Below, in pieces: positions 6,738-14,382 of a stretch of 19,483 bases of DNA; position 1 is the first letter of the stretch, and each line of letters starts with the position of its first letter. Location of the stretch: assembly GCA_000961805.1 (NCBI GenBank), contig LADV01000046.1, positions 1 to 19,483 of the forward strand, read 5' to 3'. Under the pieces are notes generated by a model. That model did not search any database. It saw nothing but the letters and a program-made list of their open reading frames with translations, and had not been told where the DNA came from. Source of the DNA: Peptococcaceae bacterium BRH_c23. Its GTDB lineage: Bacteria; Bacillota_B; Desulfitobacteriia; Desulfitobacteriales; Desulfitobacteriaceae. The position numbers and the translations under genes are program-made.

Positions 6738-8507
6738 CTAATTTAAACGATATTTTTTTAAAATTTTAACAACAGTTGACTGATTAATTTCCAATGCTTT
6801 AGCAGCTTTATACGTTGATTTATAAATATCATAAGCATTTTTTACTAATTGTTCTTCCAATTCTCTTTTAGCAAGTTTTAAGGGCATTATTTCCGTGCAT
6901 GTAACCTTTTTATTATTCGTCTTTAATTCAAGAAAGTTCTGCATTGCTGCTAGTGTAATTACCTCCATATCACTTATAATTACTGCCCTTTCAAGTACAT
7001 GTTCTAATTCCCTTACATTGCCTGGCCAACTGTAAGTATAAAGAGCCTGCATTACCTCTGGGGCAATAGTTTTATTCATTCCATATCTGCTATTAAATAT
7101 CTCTAGAAAATACTTTACTAAGGCAGGAATATCTTCCTTACGCTCTCTCAGGGGCGGTATGTTAATTGGGACGACATTAAGTCTGTAAAATAAGTCTTTG
7201 CGAAAAAGGCCCTCATTGACCATATTTTGCAAGTTGCGGTTAGTTGCTGTAATGATCCTAGTATCTATTTTAATCTTGTTTGTACCACCGACCTTGCATA
7301 TTTCCCTGTCTTGCAAAAACTCAAGTAATTTTACCTGGATCAAAAGTGGTAGTTCACCAATCTCGTCTAAAAATAATGTTCCATTATTCGCCAATTCTAT
7401 TTTACCGATTTTACCGCCCTTAGTCGCGCCAGTAAAAGCCCCACTTTCATAGCCAAAAAGTTCAGATTCAATTAAGGTTTCAGGGATAACGCTACAATTA
7501 ATCTTTATAAAAGGTTGATCACTTCTTAGACTTGCATAATGGATAGCTTTCGTGATAACTTCTTTTCCAACGCCAGACTCTCCTTGGATTAATACTGTTA
7601 AATCAATGGGAGCTATTTTATAAACTGTGTCCCTTACTTTGGCCATTTCTTTACTATTATATATTAAGTTAACATTGGAAAAGATCTCCTCACGCAAAGT
7701 GTTTATTTCTTGATTTTTCCTTTCAAGTTCCGTTTCCTTTTTTTCTAGTTCAGATTTTAATTTTGTGATTTCTTGGTAATCTTTAGAAGTACTAACAACT
7801 CTAGCAATTTCTCCTTCTTCATCAAAAATGGGAAAGGCAGTACTAATGACAGTCTTACCCGATTTCAAAAGCTGAATCATATTAATCTTTTTCTTTTGAT
7901 GGAGGACATGCATGGTAATACTTGTGGAAAAAACCCCTTCCTTTTCTAACTCCTTGACATGTCTGCCAACTACATCACCAGCTATTACTCCAATTACTCT
8001 TTCTGCAGCTGGATTAAGACGTAAAACATAGCCAAATTGATCTGTGACGAATATCTCATCTTCAATATCTTCAAATATTTTTTTGTATTCTTGCATGGTT
8101 TGTTGAATATCAGGGGGACAGCCGCAATAATCCACTAACATTTTTTTTATTATGCCAATTCTATTAATGATTCCAATAGGATAAGATTCTTTATTTATTA
8201 TTACGACAACATCAGTATTAAAATTAATCAGCTTAGCAACTGGGAAATCTTCTGTGACTACATTAAATGTTAAAGTGTACTCTAGCTCAGCTATTGTAGT
8301 TCTCTCATCTAATCCATTTGTCTCTTTAGCTACAAGAATTTCGCGCAAAAAACTATTCGCCGTTAATATACCTACAACACATTTATCGTTAAAAGTAATA
8401 ACGAACTTTTTATTTTGTGTTGTAATACTATCAATAAGCGACCATAAATTATTTGAAGTTGGACTTACAATAAAATCTTGAGAAGCTAAATCAAGAAGCT
8501 TAAGCAT
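6738..8507 (-). CDS. Sigma-54-dependent transcriptional activator (CBS-like, PAS, AAA+, HTH)
   Basis: A 589-residue enhancer-binding protein. Residues about 5-125 resemble a CBS-type sensory region. A PAS domain lies at about 142-245, followed by a coiled coil at about 246-275. The AAA+ domain has Walker A GESGVGKE (309-316), the sigma-54 contact loop GAFTGA (356-361), Walker B GTLFLDEIGE (376-385), the RKDLFYRLN arginine-finger region and WPGNVREL. A C-terminal TyrR-like helix-turn-helix lies at about 567-587 (AAKALEINQSTVVKILKKY). The ATG at 8507 follows GGGAGG. The longer frame to a GTG at 8522 would put that ribosome site inside the gene. The stop is TAG, directly after the normal end of the HTH. 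Its position beside a sigma-54-driven methylamine operon suggests it activates that operon. The sensed ligand is unknown. Confidence 0.92.
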   Translation of the reverse strand: MLKLLDLASQDFIVSPTSNNLWSLIDSITTQNKKFVITFNDKCVVGILTANSFLREILVAKETNGLDERTTIAELEYTLTFNVVTEDFPVAKLINFNTDVVVIINKESYPIGIINRIGIIKKMLVDYCGCPPDIQQTMQEYKKIFEDIEDEIFVTDQFGYVLRLNPAAERVIGVIAGDVVGRHVKELEKEGVFSTSITMHVLHQKKKINMIQLLKSGKTVISTAFPIFDEEGEIARVVSTSKDYQEITKLKSELEKKETELERKNQEINTLREEIFSNVNLIYNSKEMAKVRDTVYKIAPIDLTVLIQGESGVGKEVITKAIHYASLRSDQPFIKINCSVIPETLIESELFGYESGAFTGATKGGKIGKIELANNGTLFLDEIGELPLLIQVKLLEFLQDREICKVGGTNKIKIDTRIITATNRNLQNMVNEGLFRKDLFYRLNVVPINIPPLRERKEDIPALVKYFLEIFNSRYGMNKTIAPEVMQALYTYSWPGNVRELEHVLERAVIISDMEVITLAAMQNFLELKTNNKKVTCTEIMPLKLAKRELEEQLVKNAYDIYKSTYKAAKALEINQSTVVKILKKYRLN

Positions 8508-8555
8508 AAATTTTCCTCCCACTAACTATAGCGGCTATACTTTTTAGCTTATAGC

Positions 8556-8591
8556 AAGAAAAGGCTCGGTGTAATATCACCGAACCTTTTT
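8556..8591 (-). terminator. Terminator-like hairpin between the AOR operon and the activator gene
   Basis: A 9-bp stem (GGTTCGGTG with CACCGAGCC on the minus strand, one G-U pair, 6-base loop) is followed by TTTTCTT. On the plus strand it is followed by ttttt, so it could act both ways. It nearly repeats the hairpin at 6606-6630. It may end the AOR operon, or act as an attenuator in the leader of the activator gene 50 bases downstream. Confidence 0.65.
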
Positions 8592-8735
8592 AAAATCTTC
8601 TAATCCAGACCCGAGCGAGGGAAGGATTTTTGCCTTGAGAGCGAATCTATTGGCGAGGAGTACGGGAGTTTCACCCGCCTGCATGAATTTAGAGTCCACG
8701 CGATCAATCCGATCTACCCCCCGTGTGTTTAACAT
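8577..8735 (-). CDS. Short unidentified ORF (52 residues), possibly a spurious reading of a structured leader
   Basis: ATG at 8735 to TGA at 8577 encodes a 52-residue frame that includes DRVDSKFMQAGETPVLLANR and ends in LEDFKKVR. I do not recognise a family. The stretch is more GC-rich than the AT-rich spacers around it. There is no good ribosome binding site, and the stop lies inside the terminator hairpin. A small stem (CGGG-7-CCCG) occurs near 8660. It could be a gene remnant, a small protein, or a non-coding leader or repeat that happens to be open. Its translation is doubtful. Confidence 0.25.
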   Translation of the reverse strand: MLNTRGVDRIDRVDSKFMQAGETPVLLANRFALKAKILPSLGSGLEDFKKVR

Positions 8736-8743
8736 CTATTTAA

Positions 8744-8772
8744 ATCATACCTTAATCATTAAGCAAATTCAA
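8744..8772 (-). promoter_or_regulatory. Candidate sigma-A promoter for the regulator leader
   Basis: The minus strand has TTGAAT, a 17-base spacer and TATGAT, just past the stop of the AOR gene. Transcription would start near 8737 and cross the short ORF and hairpin before reaching the activator gene at 8507. Only 4 of 6 bases match at -35. Confidence 0.4.
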
Positions 8773-8790
8773 TGCTAATGATTGATGAAG

Positions 8791-10551
8791 TTATAGTTCC
8801 GCAGATGGTCGTCCTTGATTATCCCACCCTCTTAATCTGTAATAGTCGTCGAGCATCAAGTCTAGTTCTTCCCCTGTGATAACATCCCTGCCCTCGTTCA
8901 GCGGTTCCTTAAACATCCGCTTCGGGAGAGTATCCTGCTCCCTGTTAGCACCCTCGCGGAGATTAAAAACCTTAGTTAACGTGACAATCCTGTTGGCTAT
9001 CTCTTCGAGTTCACACTGGGTATAATCCCAACCGGTAATCGCTTTAACTAATTGTCTAAGCTCTGGCCAGAGCATCATGTCCCTATAAAAGACACATAGT
9101 ATCTGGGTATTCAAAAGCGTCAACCTATTTTCAAAATCGATGAACATTTCGGCTTTACCTTGGGTGATTGCAGGATCGATCATCCCACTTAACTCTGCCT
9201 TATAAAAGGTTGCCCTTAGATGACAGGCCCCCCTAGCCGAAGTGGAGTAAGCAAGTCCCATCCCTTTAAGCACCCGGGGGTCATAGCCGGGAGGTTCCAA
9301 ACCTTTGACATGGATGGCAATATCCTCAAGATCCCAAACTATAGCGGCATGTTTAATCCCTTGGGACAAGATCCCTCCCAGGCCTCTTGCATAGGCGATA
9401 TCCTCAAGTAAGTCCGCTACACCCTTTGCGTCACCATAATTCAAGTTGGCTTCGACTTTACCATGTCGAACAGCTTCCTGAGTAAAGGCTACTAAATTCC
9501 CTGCGGTGATCGTATCCATCCCTAACCGATCACATAGATCGTTTAAATAGAGGATCTCGGCTAAATCGCCGATACCACAAAGTCCCCCAAAAGCGTATAT
9601 AGTCTCATACTCAGGGCCTTCTACTTTTAGCCCGTTATACTTGCCTTTAGTGACCGTTGTCAGCTTACCACAGGCTAGGAAACAAGAGGGACAGGCATTC
9701 GGTTTGACCTCATTTTCAGCGAGTAAGGTGTCTCCACTAAGGTCTCTCCAATTCTCATAAATCCCTTCGGACCAATATTTAGTCGGGAAAGTTTCTGCGC
9801 AATTCATGGTTTTAACCATCTGGGTGGTGCCGTAAGTTTGATACGCTTTAACACCAACATTTCCTTTAGCCTTGGCCGTCAAGGCTTTAATTAAATCCTT
9901 GAGCAGTTCCGGATCAGAGATCTCGGCTTGGGCCTGACCGTGGAAAACAATAGCTTTGACTTTTTTCGAGCCCATTACTGCGCCCATACCCGTGCGACCA
10001 GCCGAACGCCAATAGTTATTTTCGATACAAGCGAACCGTACTAAATTTTCCCCTGCCGGACCAATAACTATAGCCTGGGCTTCAGGCACTCCAACCTCCG
10101 CCAAAATTTTATCTTCTGTCTCATAGGTATCTTTACCCCAGAGATCGCTGGCATTTCGGAACACAACCTGTTGATCGGATATTTCTAGAGAAAGCGGCAT
10201 ATCTGCAACTCCCTCCAAAATAATCGCATCGTAGCCAGTTTTTCGCATCTGAGGCGCGACCTTGCCCCCTGAAGTTGCTTCCCCATATAATCCTGTTTGA
10301 GGGGATTTACTAAAGACGCCGTATCGGCTAGAACCCCACATTCCAGTACCTGTAGCGGGACCGGTAACAAAAATCAACTTGTTATCCCTTGAGAGCGGAT
10401 CAATTCCGGTCTTGAGATTCTCTAAAAGTAAGTAGGAAGCTAGGCCCCTTCCCCCAAGGTAAGTTTTCAATATATCTTCCGAAATCTCCTCAACAACGTA
10501 AGTCCTAGTCGTAAGATTAATCCTCAATAGCTTCCCGAAAAAACCTTTCAT
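8791..10551 (-). CDS. Tungsten/molybdopterin aldehyde:ferredoxin oxidoreductase (AOR family)
   Basis: A 586-residue cytoplasmic enzyme of the AOR family, which oxidises aldehydes to acids and reduces ferredoxin using a bis-pterin tungsten (or molybdenum) centre and one 4Fe-4S cluster. The N-terminal domain includes LLRINLTT, YLGGRGLASYLL, VTGPATGTG and SRYGVFSKSP. Cluster cysteines are CPSCFLAC (Cys287, Cys290, Cys294) and, far downstream, Cys486 in NTQILCVF. Their spacing closely matches archaeal AOR. Other family segments are GRTGMGAVMGSK, YETIYAFGGLCGI and LGMDTITAGN. The ATG at 10551 follows GGGGGAAAGG. It is last in the transporter operon, 81 bases after the TIGR04076-like gene. The substrate is unknown; the nearby aminotransferase suggests an aldehyde derived from an amino compound. 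Confidence 0.93.
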   Translation of the reverse strand: MKGFFGKLLRINLTTRTYVVEEISEDILKTYLGGRGLASYLLLENLKTGIDPLSRDNKLIFVTGPATGTGMWGSSRYGVFSKSPQTGLYGEATSGGKVAPQMRKTGYDAIILEGVADMPLSLEISDQQVVFRNASDLWGKDTYETEDKILAEVGVPEAQAIVIGPAGENLVRFACIENNYWRSAGRTGMGAVMGSKKVKAIVFHGQAQAEISDPELLKDLIKALTAKAKGNVGVKAYQTYGTTQMVKTMNCAETFPTKYWSEGIYENWRDLSGDTLLAENEVKPNACPSCFLACGKLTTVTKGKYNGLKVEGPEYETIYAFGGLCGIGDLAEILYLNDLCDRLGMDTITAGNLVAFTQEAVRHGKVEANLNYGDAKGVADLLEDIAYARGLGGILSQGIKHAAIVWDLEDIAIHVKGLEPPGYDPRVLKGMGLAYSTSARGACHLRATFYKAELSGMIDPAITQGKAEMFIDFENRLTLLNTQILCVFYRDMMLWPELRQLVKAITGWDYTQCELEEIANRIVTLTKVFNLREGANREQDTLPKRMFKEPLNEGRDVITGEELDLMLDDYYRLRGWDNQGRPSAEL

Positions 10552-10632
10552 TGCCTTTCCCCCATATACTTTAAACTCAGACTATAACTATTCCGCATGA
10601 GTGTTTGAATTGTTTGATCGCAACCGAGATGA

Positions 10633-10911
10633 TTAGTCCGTAAAGGGAATTAATTTAAACACTACAGGAGCACAAAAGTCGGGGCACTGAACAGTTACCT
10701 CACCATCGAACCCTAGCGCCTGTGGGGTGACCTTCTTGCGGAGAGCAAATACAAAAGGGTACATAGCATTAAGTGCCGTGACACATACCTTACTTGACTT
10801 ATCAAAATCGATTAAAGGCCCGTCTATAATAATCTGATCCCCTGCTTGGTACAATTTACATTGGGAGTTTAAGACTTCAATTTTTATTTTGTCTTCAGTA
10901 AAATTACTCAT
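10633..10911 (-). CDS. TIGR04076-like small protein
   Basis: A 92-residue soluble protein. The segment ALNAMYPFVFALRKK, followed by VTVQCPDFCAPVVFKL, resembles the TIGR04076 family, whose members share an ALYPYVFALR-like core and a CPDP...PVVFE tail. The family function is not established. Four cysteines are present (in NSQCKL, KVCVT and CPDFC), but the usual CP near the N-terminus is not evident. It begins 29 bases after livF and ends 81 bases before the AOR gene, so it is probably co-transcribed with both. The ribosome binding site (AAGAGTGG) is weak. A role linked to the oxidoreductase is only suggested by position. Confidence 0.7.
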   Translation of the reverse strand: MSNFTEDKIKIEVLNSQCKLYQAGDQIIIDGPLIDFDKSSKVCVTALNAMYPFVFALRKKVTPQALGFDGEVTVQCPDFCAPVVFKLIPFTD

Positions 10912-10940
10912 TTTATGACCACTCTTTCATTATTGAATCA

Positions 10941-11657
10941 TTAGTGCCCTCCCAAATAGGCAGCTTTTACTTGGGGATCATCTATTAATTCACTAGCTTT
11001 ACCACTCTTAAGGACTGCACCATTTTCTAGTATATAAGCACGGTGAGCAGTATGGAGAGCGGTAATGGCATTTTGTTCGACAAGTAAAATTGTTTTTCCA
11101 GCCTGATTAATGCGTTTGATCACAGCGAAGATCTCTTTAACAATTAATGGGGCGAGGCCCATGGATGGTTCATCTAATAGTAAGGTGTCCGCTCCGGTCA
11201 TCAAAGCTCGTCCGATGGCCAACATCTGCTGTTCTCCGCCAGACAGATTGCCTGAGGCTTGCTTCTTTCGTTCGGACAAACGGGGAAACTGTCGATAGAC
11301 ATCTGCCATATCCTCTTTAACTTTGGCGTTATCTTTTCTGTTATAGGTAGCTAAGATCAAATTTTCTTCAACCGTTAATTTTGTTAGCATGCCTCGCCCT
11401 TCTGGAACATGAGATAATCCTTGACGGGCTATTAAATGAGAGGGAGAATTTGTGATGTCCTTATTTTTAAACATTACCTTGCCAGAACTTGGGCGCACCA
11501 TCCCTGAAACCGCCCGTAAGGTACTCGATTTTCCGGCGCCGTTTGCTCCAATGATAGTTACAATTTCACCTTCATCGATATAAAAAGAAATCCCTTGCAG
11601 CGCTTTAATCACGCCATAAACAACTTCCAGGTTTTCGACTTCCATAATTCTGGCCAT
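10941..11657 (-). CDS. livF: Branched-chain-amino-acid-type ABC transporter ATPase LivF
   Basis: A 238-residue ABC ATPase of the LivF type, one of two nucleotide-binding subunits energising import. Walker A is GANGAGKSS (37-45), the signature LSGGEQQ is at 138-144, and Walker B LLLDEPS is at 159-165. HVPEGRGM, typical of LivF, lies after the Q loop. The ATG at 11657 overlaps the livG stop by one base (TAATG) and has GGAGG upstream, pointing to translational coupling. The TIGR04076-like gene follows 29 bases downstream. Confidence 0.95.
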   Translation of the reverse strand: MARIMEVENLEVVYGVIKALQGISFYIDEGEIVTIIGANGAGKSSTLRAVSGMVRPSSGKVMFKNKDITNSPSHLIARQGLSHVPEGRGMLTKLTVEENLILATYNRKDNAKVKEDMADVYRQFPRLSERKKQASGNLSGGEQQMLAIGRALMTGADTLLLDEPSMGLAPLIVKEIFAVIKRINQAGKTILLVEQNAITALHTAHRAYILENGAVLKSGKASELIDDPQVKAAYLGGH

Positions 11658-12397
11658 TAACCCACCTCCGCTTCACCCAAGTATGCCTTAATCACAACCG
11701 GGTTATTTTGGATTTCCTGAACAGTCCCGTTAGCAATAACCTGGCCAAAATTCATGACTGTAGCATAATCACAGAGACCTTCCACTAATTTCATCTGATG
11801 CTCAATCAAGACGATGGTTATATCGCTGTATTGTCTCTTGACTTCCTTAATAAGGCCCACTAAACCTTGTACCTCTTGCGGATTCATACCTGCAGCAGGT
11901 TCGTCCAACAACAATAGCTTTGGTTCCGTAGCCAGTGCCCTGGCGATTTCTAACTTTCTCTGCATACCATACGGCAAATTCCCAGCCTTTTCCTCCGCGC
12001 GAACATCAAGTCCAAAGAGGTTTAACAAACTATCAATTTTTGCAGATAAATCTTTAGTTTTAAGCTTCCCTAGCCCCCTGCGGTAGATTTGTCCAACATG
12101 AATGTTCTCTACAACCGTCAGGTCATTGAACAAGCGTAAGTTTTGAAAGGTCCTAGCCACTCCAAGGCGAGAGATTTCGAAAGACTGTTTACCAACCAAG
12201 CTTAATCCATCGAGGAGGATCTGACCGGCCGTAGGATGGTAAATTCCAGTGATTAGATTGAACAACGTCGTTTTACCGGCTCCGTTCGCTCCAATTACTC
12301 CATAGGTCATCTTCGCTTTAACATTAATATTAAGATTGGCAATAGCTTTCAAACCACCAAACATATGGTTCAGCTCTTTGATTTCCAGCAACTCCAT
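11657..12397 (-). CDS. livG: Branched-chain-amino-acid-type ABC transporter ATPase LivG
   Basis: A 246-residue ABC ATPase, partner of LivF. Walker A is GANGAGKT (36-43), ARTFQNLRLF forms the Q-loop region, and Walker B is LLLLDEP (161-167). The signature is LPYGMQ, in place of LSGGQ, as is usual in LivG proteins. The ATG at 12397 follows AAGGGGG. It is 40 bases after livM and overlaps livF by one base. Confidence 0.95.
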   Translation of the reverse strand: MELLEIKELNHMFGGLKAIANLNINVKAKMTYGVIGANGAGKTTLFNLITGIYHPTAGQILLDGLSLVGKQSFEISRLGVARTFQNLRLFNDLTVVENIHVGQIYRRGLGKLKTKDLSAKIDSLLNLFGLDVRAEEKAGNLPYGMQRKLEIARALATEPKLLLLDEPAAGMNPQEVQGLVGLIKEVKRQYSDITIVLIEHQMKLVEGLCDYATVMNFGQVIANGTVQEIQNNPVVIKAYLGEAEVG

Positions 12398-12437
12398 GGT
12401 CAGGCCCCCTTCTGTTCAGTGCTTATCTACATAACAC

Positions 12438-13421
12438 TTAGGTATTTGATTGTTTCGACTTTGAAAAAAAGCGTGCGAATATACCCTTTCGATTCCCTCT
12501 GAGAATTCTGGGTAAGCTCATAAGTCCTTCTGGCAAGAACAGAATAACTAAACAAATCGCTACCCCAAGGATGATTAGATAGGCTGAACTTTGCCCCCAC
12601 ATAACCAACATATATTGGTTTCCTACATAGAGTACAATTGCGCCAATGACTGGTCCGAATAAGGTACCAATACCCCCTAAGAGAACCATAATAACCATTT
12701 GATCCGCAATCAGCGGTCCTAAAACACTGTCTGGGTGGATAAAGGTAATCCAGTAAGCAAAGGCACCACCAATGATTCCAGCAAACATTGAGCTGATGGC
12801 AAACACCTGATTTTTAACCCATGTAGTGTTGAGCCCTAAAGTGCGGGCTGCCGTTTCTTCTTCCCGGACTGCTTTTACTTTTAAACCAAAATCACTGTGT
12901 TCGAAAAAGAAATACGCTGCAAGGAAAACAAGTAACGCTAAGCCGAACATCACGTAATAAAAGAAATTGTCATTAAGCATCGGTGGCAAACGCAAGCCCT
13001 CTGGCCCACCTGTTATCTCTAAGACTAAAACCAATTGACGCATCATTTCCGCGAAGGCCCAGGTGCCAATGGCAAAATATGAACCACTCAGACGTAAGGT
13101 TGGGTATCCCACGATGGCTGCGAAAAGATAGGTTAGAATTCCAGCGATGATTAACGCTATAAAAAAAGGCAAATGCAACTGGGTCATTAACATGCCTGCA
13201 ATGTAAGCGCCAACCCCAAAGGAAGCGCCATGACCGAAGCTTATATAACCCATATAACCACCCAGCATATTCCAGCTTAAAGCTAAGCCAATCCACATCA
13301 TGATACCGGTTGCAATTCGCAAAATGAAGGAAGAAACTAAGAATGGCAAAATGCATAAAAGGACCATAGAAAGGAGCAGCAGGATTACTTTAACTGGGCT
13401 AAAAGACTTTGATATCGACAA
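12438..13421 (-). CDS. livM: Branched-chain-amino-acid-type ABC transporter permease LivM
   Basis: A 327-residue integral membrane permease with many hydrophobic segments. It carries LivM features: WNMLGGYMGYISFGHGASFGVGAY near residue 50 and AVREEETAARTLGLN in the cytoplasmic loop that meets the ATPases. LFGPVIGA lies near residue 255 in a late membrane segment. Translation starts at a TTG (13421) preceded by AAAGGAGAGG. Only 15 bases separate it from the livH stop. That stop is TAG and is in the same frame as livM, so amber suppression would fuse the two permeases. Confidence 0.94.
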   Translation of the reverse strand: MSISKSFSPVKVILLLLSMVLLCILPFLVSSFILRIATGIMMWIGLALSWNMLGGYMGYISFGHGASFGVGAYIAGMLMTQLHLPFFIALIIAGILTYLFAAIVGYPTLRLSGSYFAIGTWAFAEMMRQLVLVLEITGGPEGLRLPPMLNDNFFYYVMFGLALLVFLAAYFFFEHSDFGLKVKAVREEETAARTLGLNTTWVKNQVFAISSMFAGIIGGAFAYWITFIHPDSVLGPLIADQMVIMVLLGGIGTLFGPVIGAIVLYVGNQYMLVMWGQSSAYLIILGVAICLVILFLPEGLMSLPRILRGNRKGIFARFFSKSKQSNT

Positions 13422-13436
13422 GTTAACCTCTCCTTT

Positions 13437-14309
13437 CTACCAGCCTTTTCCAAGAATACCTTTAGGAAGGAATACAAGGATTAAGTAGAGGATGAAAAAT
13501 AAGATCAAGAATACGTAGGCTCCCCCCACGTAGACCGAAACAAAACTGGATATTAACCCTAGCATCAAGCCCGCTACGATTGCGCCTGAAAAAGAACCCA
13601 TTCCTCCCGCGACCACAACAAAGAAGGCGAAGGCGGTATAGCGCAAACCCATATCTGGGAATACGGAGAAAATACAGCCGATAAAGACACCTGACATAGC
13701 AGTTAAGCCAACATAAATAGCATAAACTAAGCGGGATATGCGATGACCGTCAATTCCCATTAAACCCGCTACCGTCTTATCCTCTGCGGCAGCCCGTATG
13801 GTAATCCCAGTCTTAGTACGATAAAGGAAATAGGCAAACGCCGCCGTCACAATAATTGAAAACACTGTAGCCGCCCCTCTAATAGCGGGAACCGTAATGC
13901 CAAACAGGTTAATATTCATTTCGGATAACACTGAAACTAGATTACGGTTGTTAAAACCCCATAGTGTCAGAGCTGATCCTCTTAATAACGTCGAAAGGCC
14001 AAACGTAAAGGCTAAGGCCATCATGGCAGCACTTCTGTGCTTAATATTGACGACTTTCTGAATAATTGGCTGAAATAGGTAACCAATCAAAGCGAAAAAA
14101 AGGGCAATAAACGGTATTAGTAGTAATGGGTCGATCTTTGTGTACATATTAAGCCAAAAAGCAGTGAAGGCTCCTAACATAATCCATTCGCCCACGGCAA
14201 AGTCAACTATGTGCATAACTCCATAAGAAATTGAGAAGCCAACAGCGATGGTTATGAAAATCCCACCGATTAGAATTCCGTTGATCAACGTTTGCGTAAA
14301 TAATCCCAT
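13437..14309 (-). CDS. livH: Branched-chain-amino-acid-type ABC transporter permease LivH
   Basis: A 290-residue membrane permease, partner of LivM. The N-terminal NGILIGGIFITIAVGFSISY segment, then IRAAAEDKTVAGLMGID in the ATPase-contacting loop, and VVAGGMGSFSGAIVAGL in the last third are LivH hallmarks. The ATG at 14309 has GGAGAGGAG upstream. It follows the binding-protein gene after a 73-base gap that holds a strong hairpin. The gene ends in TAG, a codon this organism also reads as pyrrolysine in methyltransferases. Confidence 0.94.
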   Translation of the reverse strand: MGLFTQTLINGILIGGIFITIAVGFSISYGVMHIVDFAVGEWIMLGAFTAFWLNMYTKIDPLLLIPFIALFFALIGYLFQPIIQKVVNIKHRSAAMMALAFTFGLSTLLRGSALTLWGFNNRNLVSVLSEMNINLFGITVPAIRGAATVFSIIVTAAFAYFLYRTKTGITIRAAAEDKTVAGLMGIDGHRISRLVYAIYVGLTAMSGVFIGCIFSVFPDMGLRYTAFAFFVVVAGGMGSFSGAIVAGLMLGLISSFVSVYVGGAYVFLILFFILYLILVFLPKGILGKGW

Positions 14310-14328
14310 AAAACATCTCCTCTCCTAT

Positions 14329-14365
14329 AGTTTGAGGAAGCCGGGACATCCCGGCTCCTCAAACT
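14329..14365 (-). promoter_or_regulatory. Strong intercistronic hairpin between the binding-protein gene and livH
   Basis: Arms agtttgagg and cctcaaact enclose agccggga/tcccggct around a 2-base centre, giving about 17 paired bases with one bulge. No T run follows in either direction. It is therefore more likely an mRNA-stabilising or partial-attenuation element that raises binding-protein levels over the permeases, as is common in binding-protein operons, than a full terminator. Confidence 0.65.
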
Positions 14366-14382
14366 AGAAGTTTTGTACTTAT

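Noticed and set aside
6738..6740. TAG at the end of the activator gene as a possible Pyl codon
   Set aside because: It directly follows the normal end of the HTH domain. Readthrough adds only 12 unconserved residues before a second TAG, so it is best read as a true stop.
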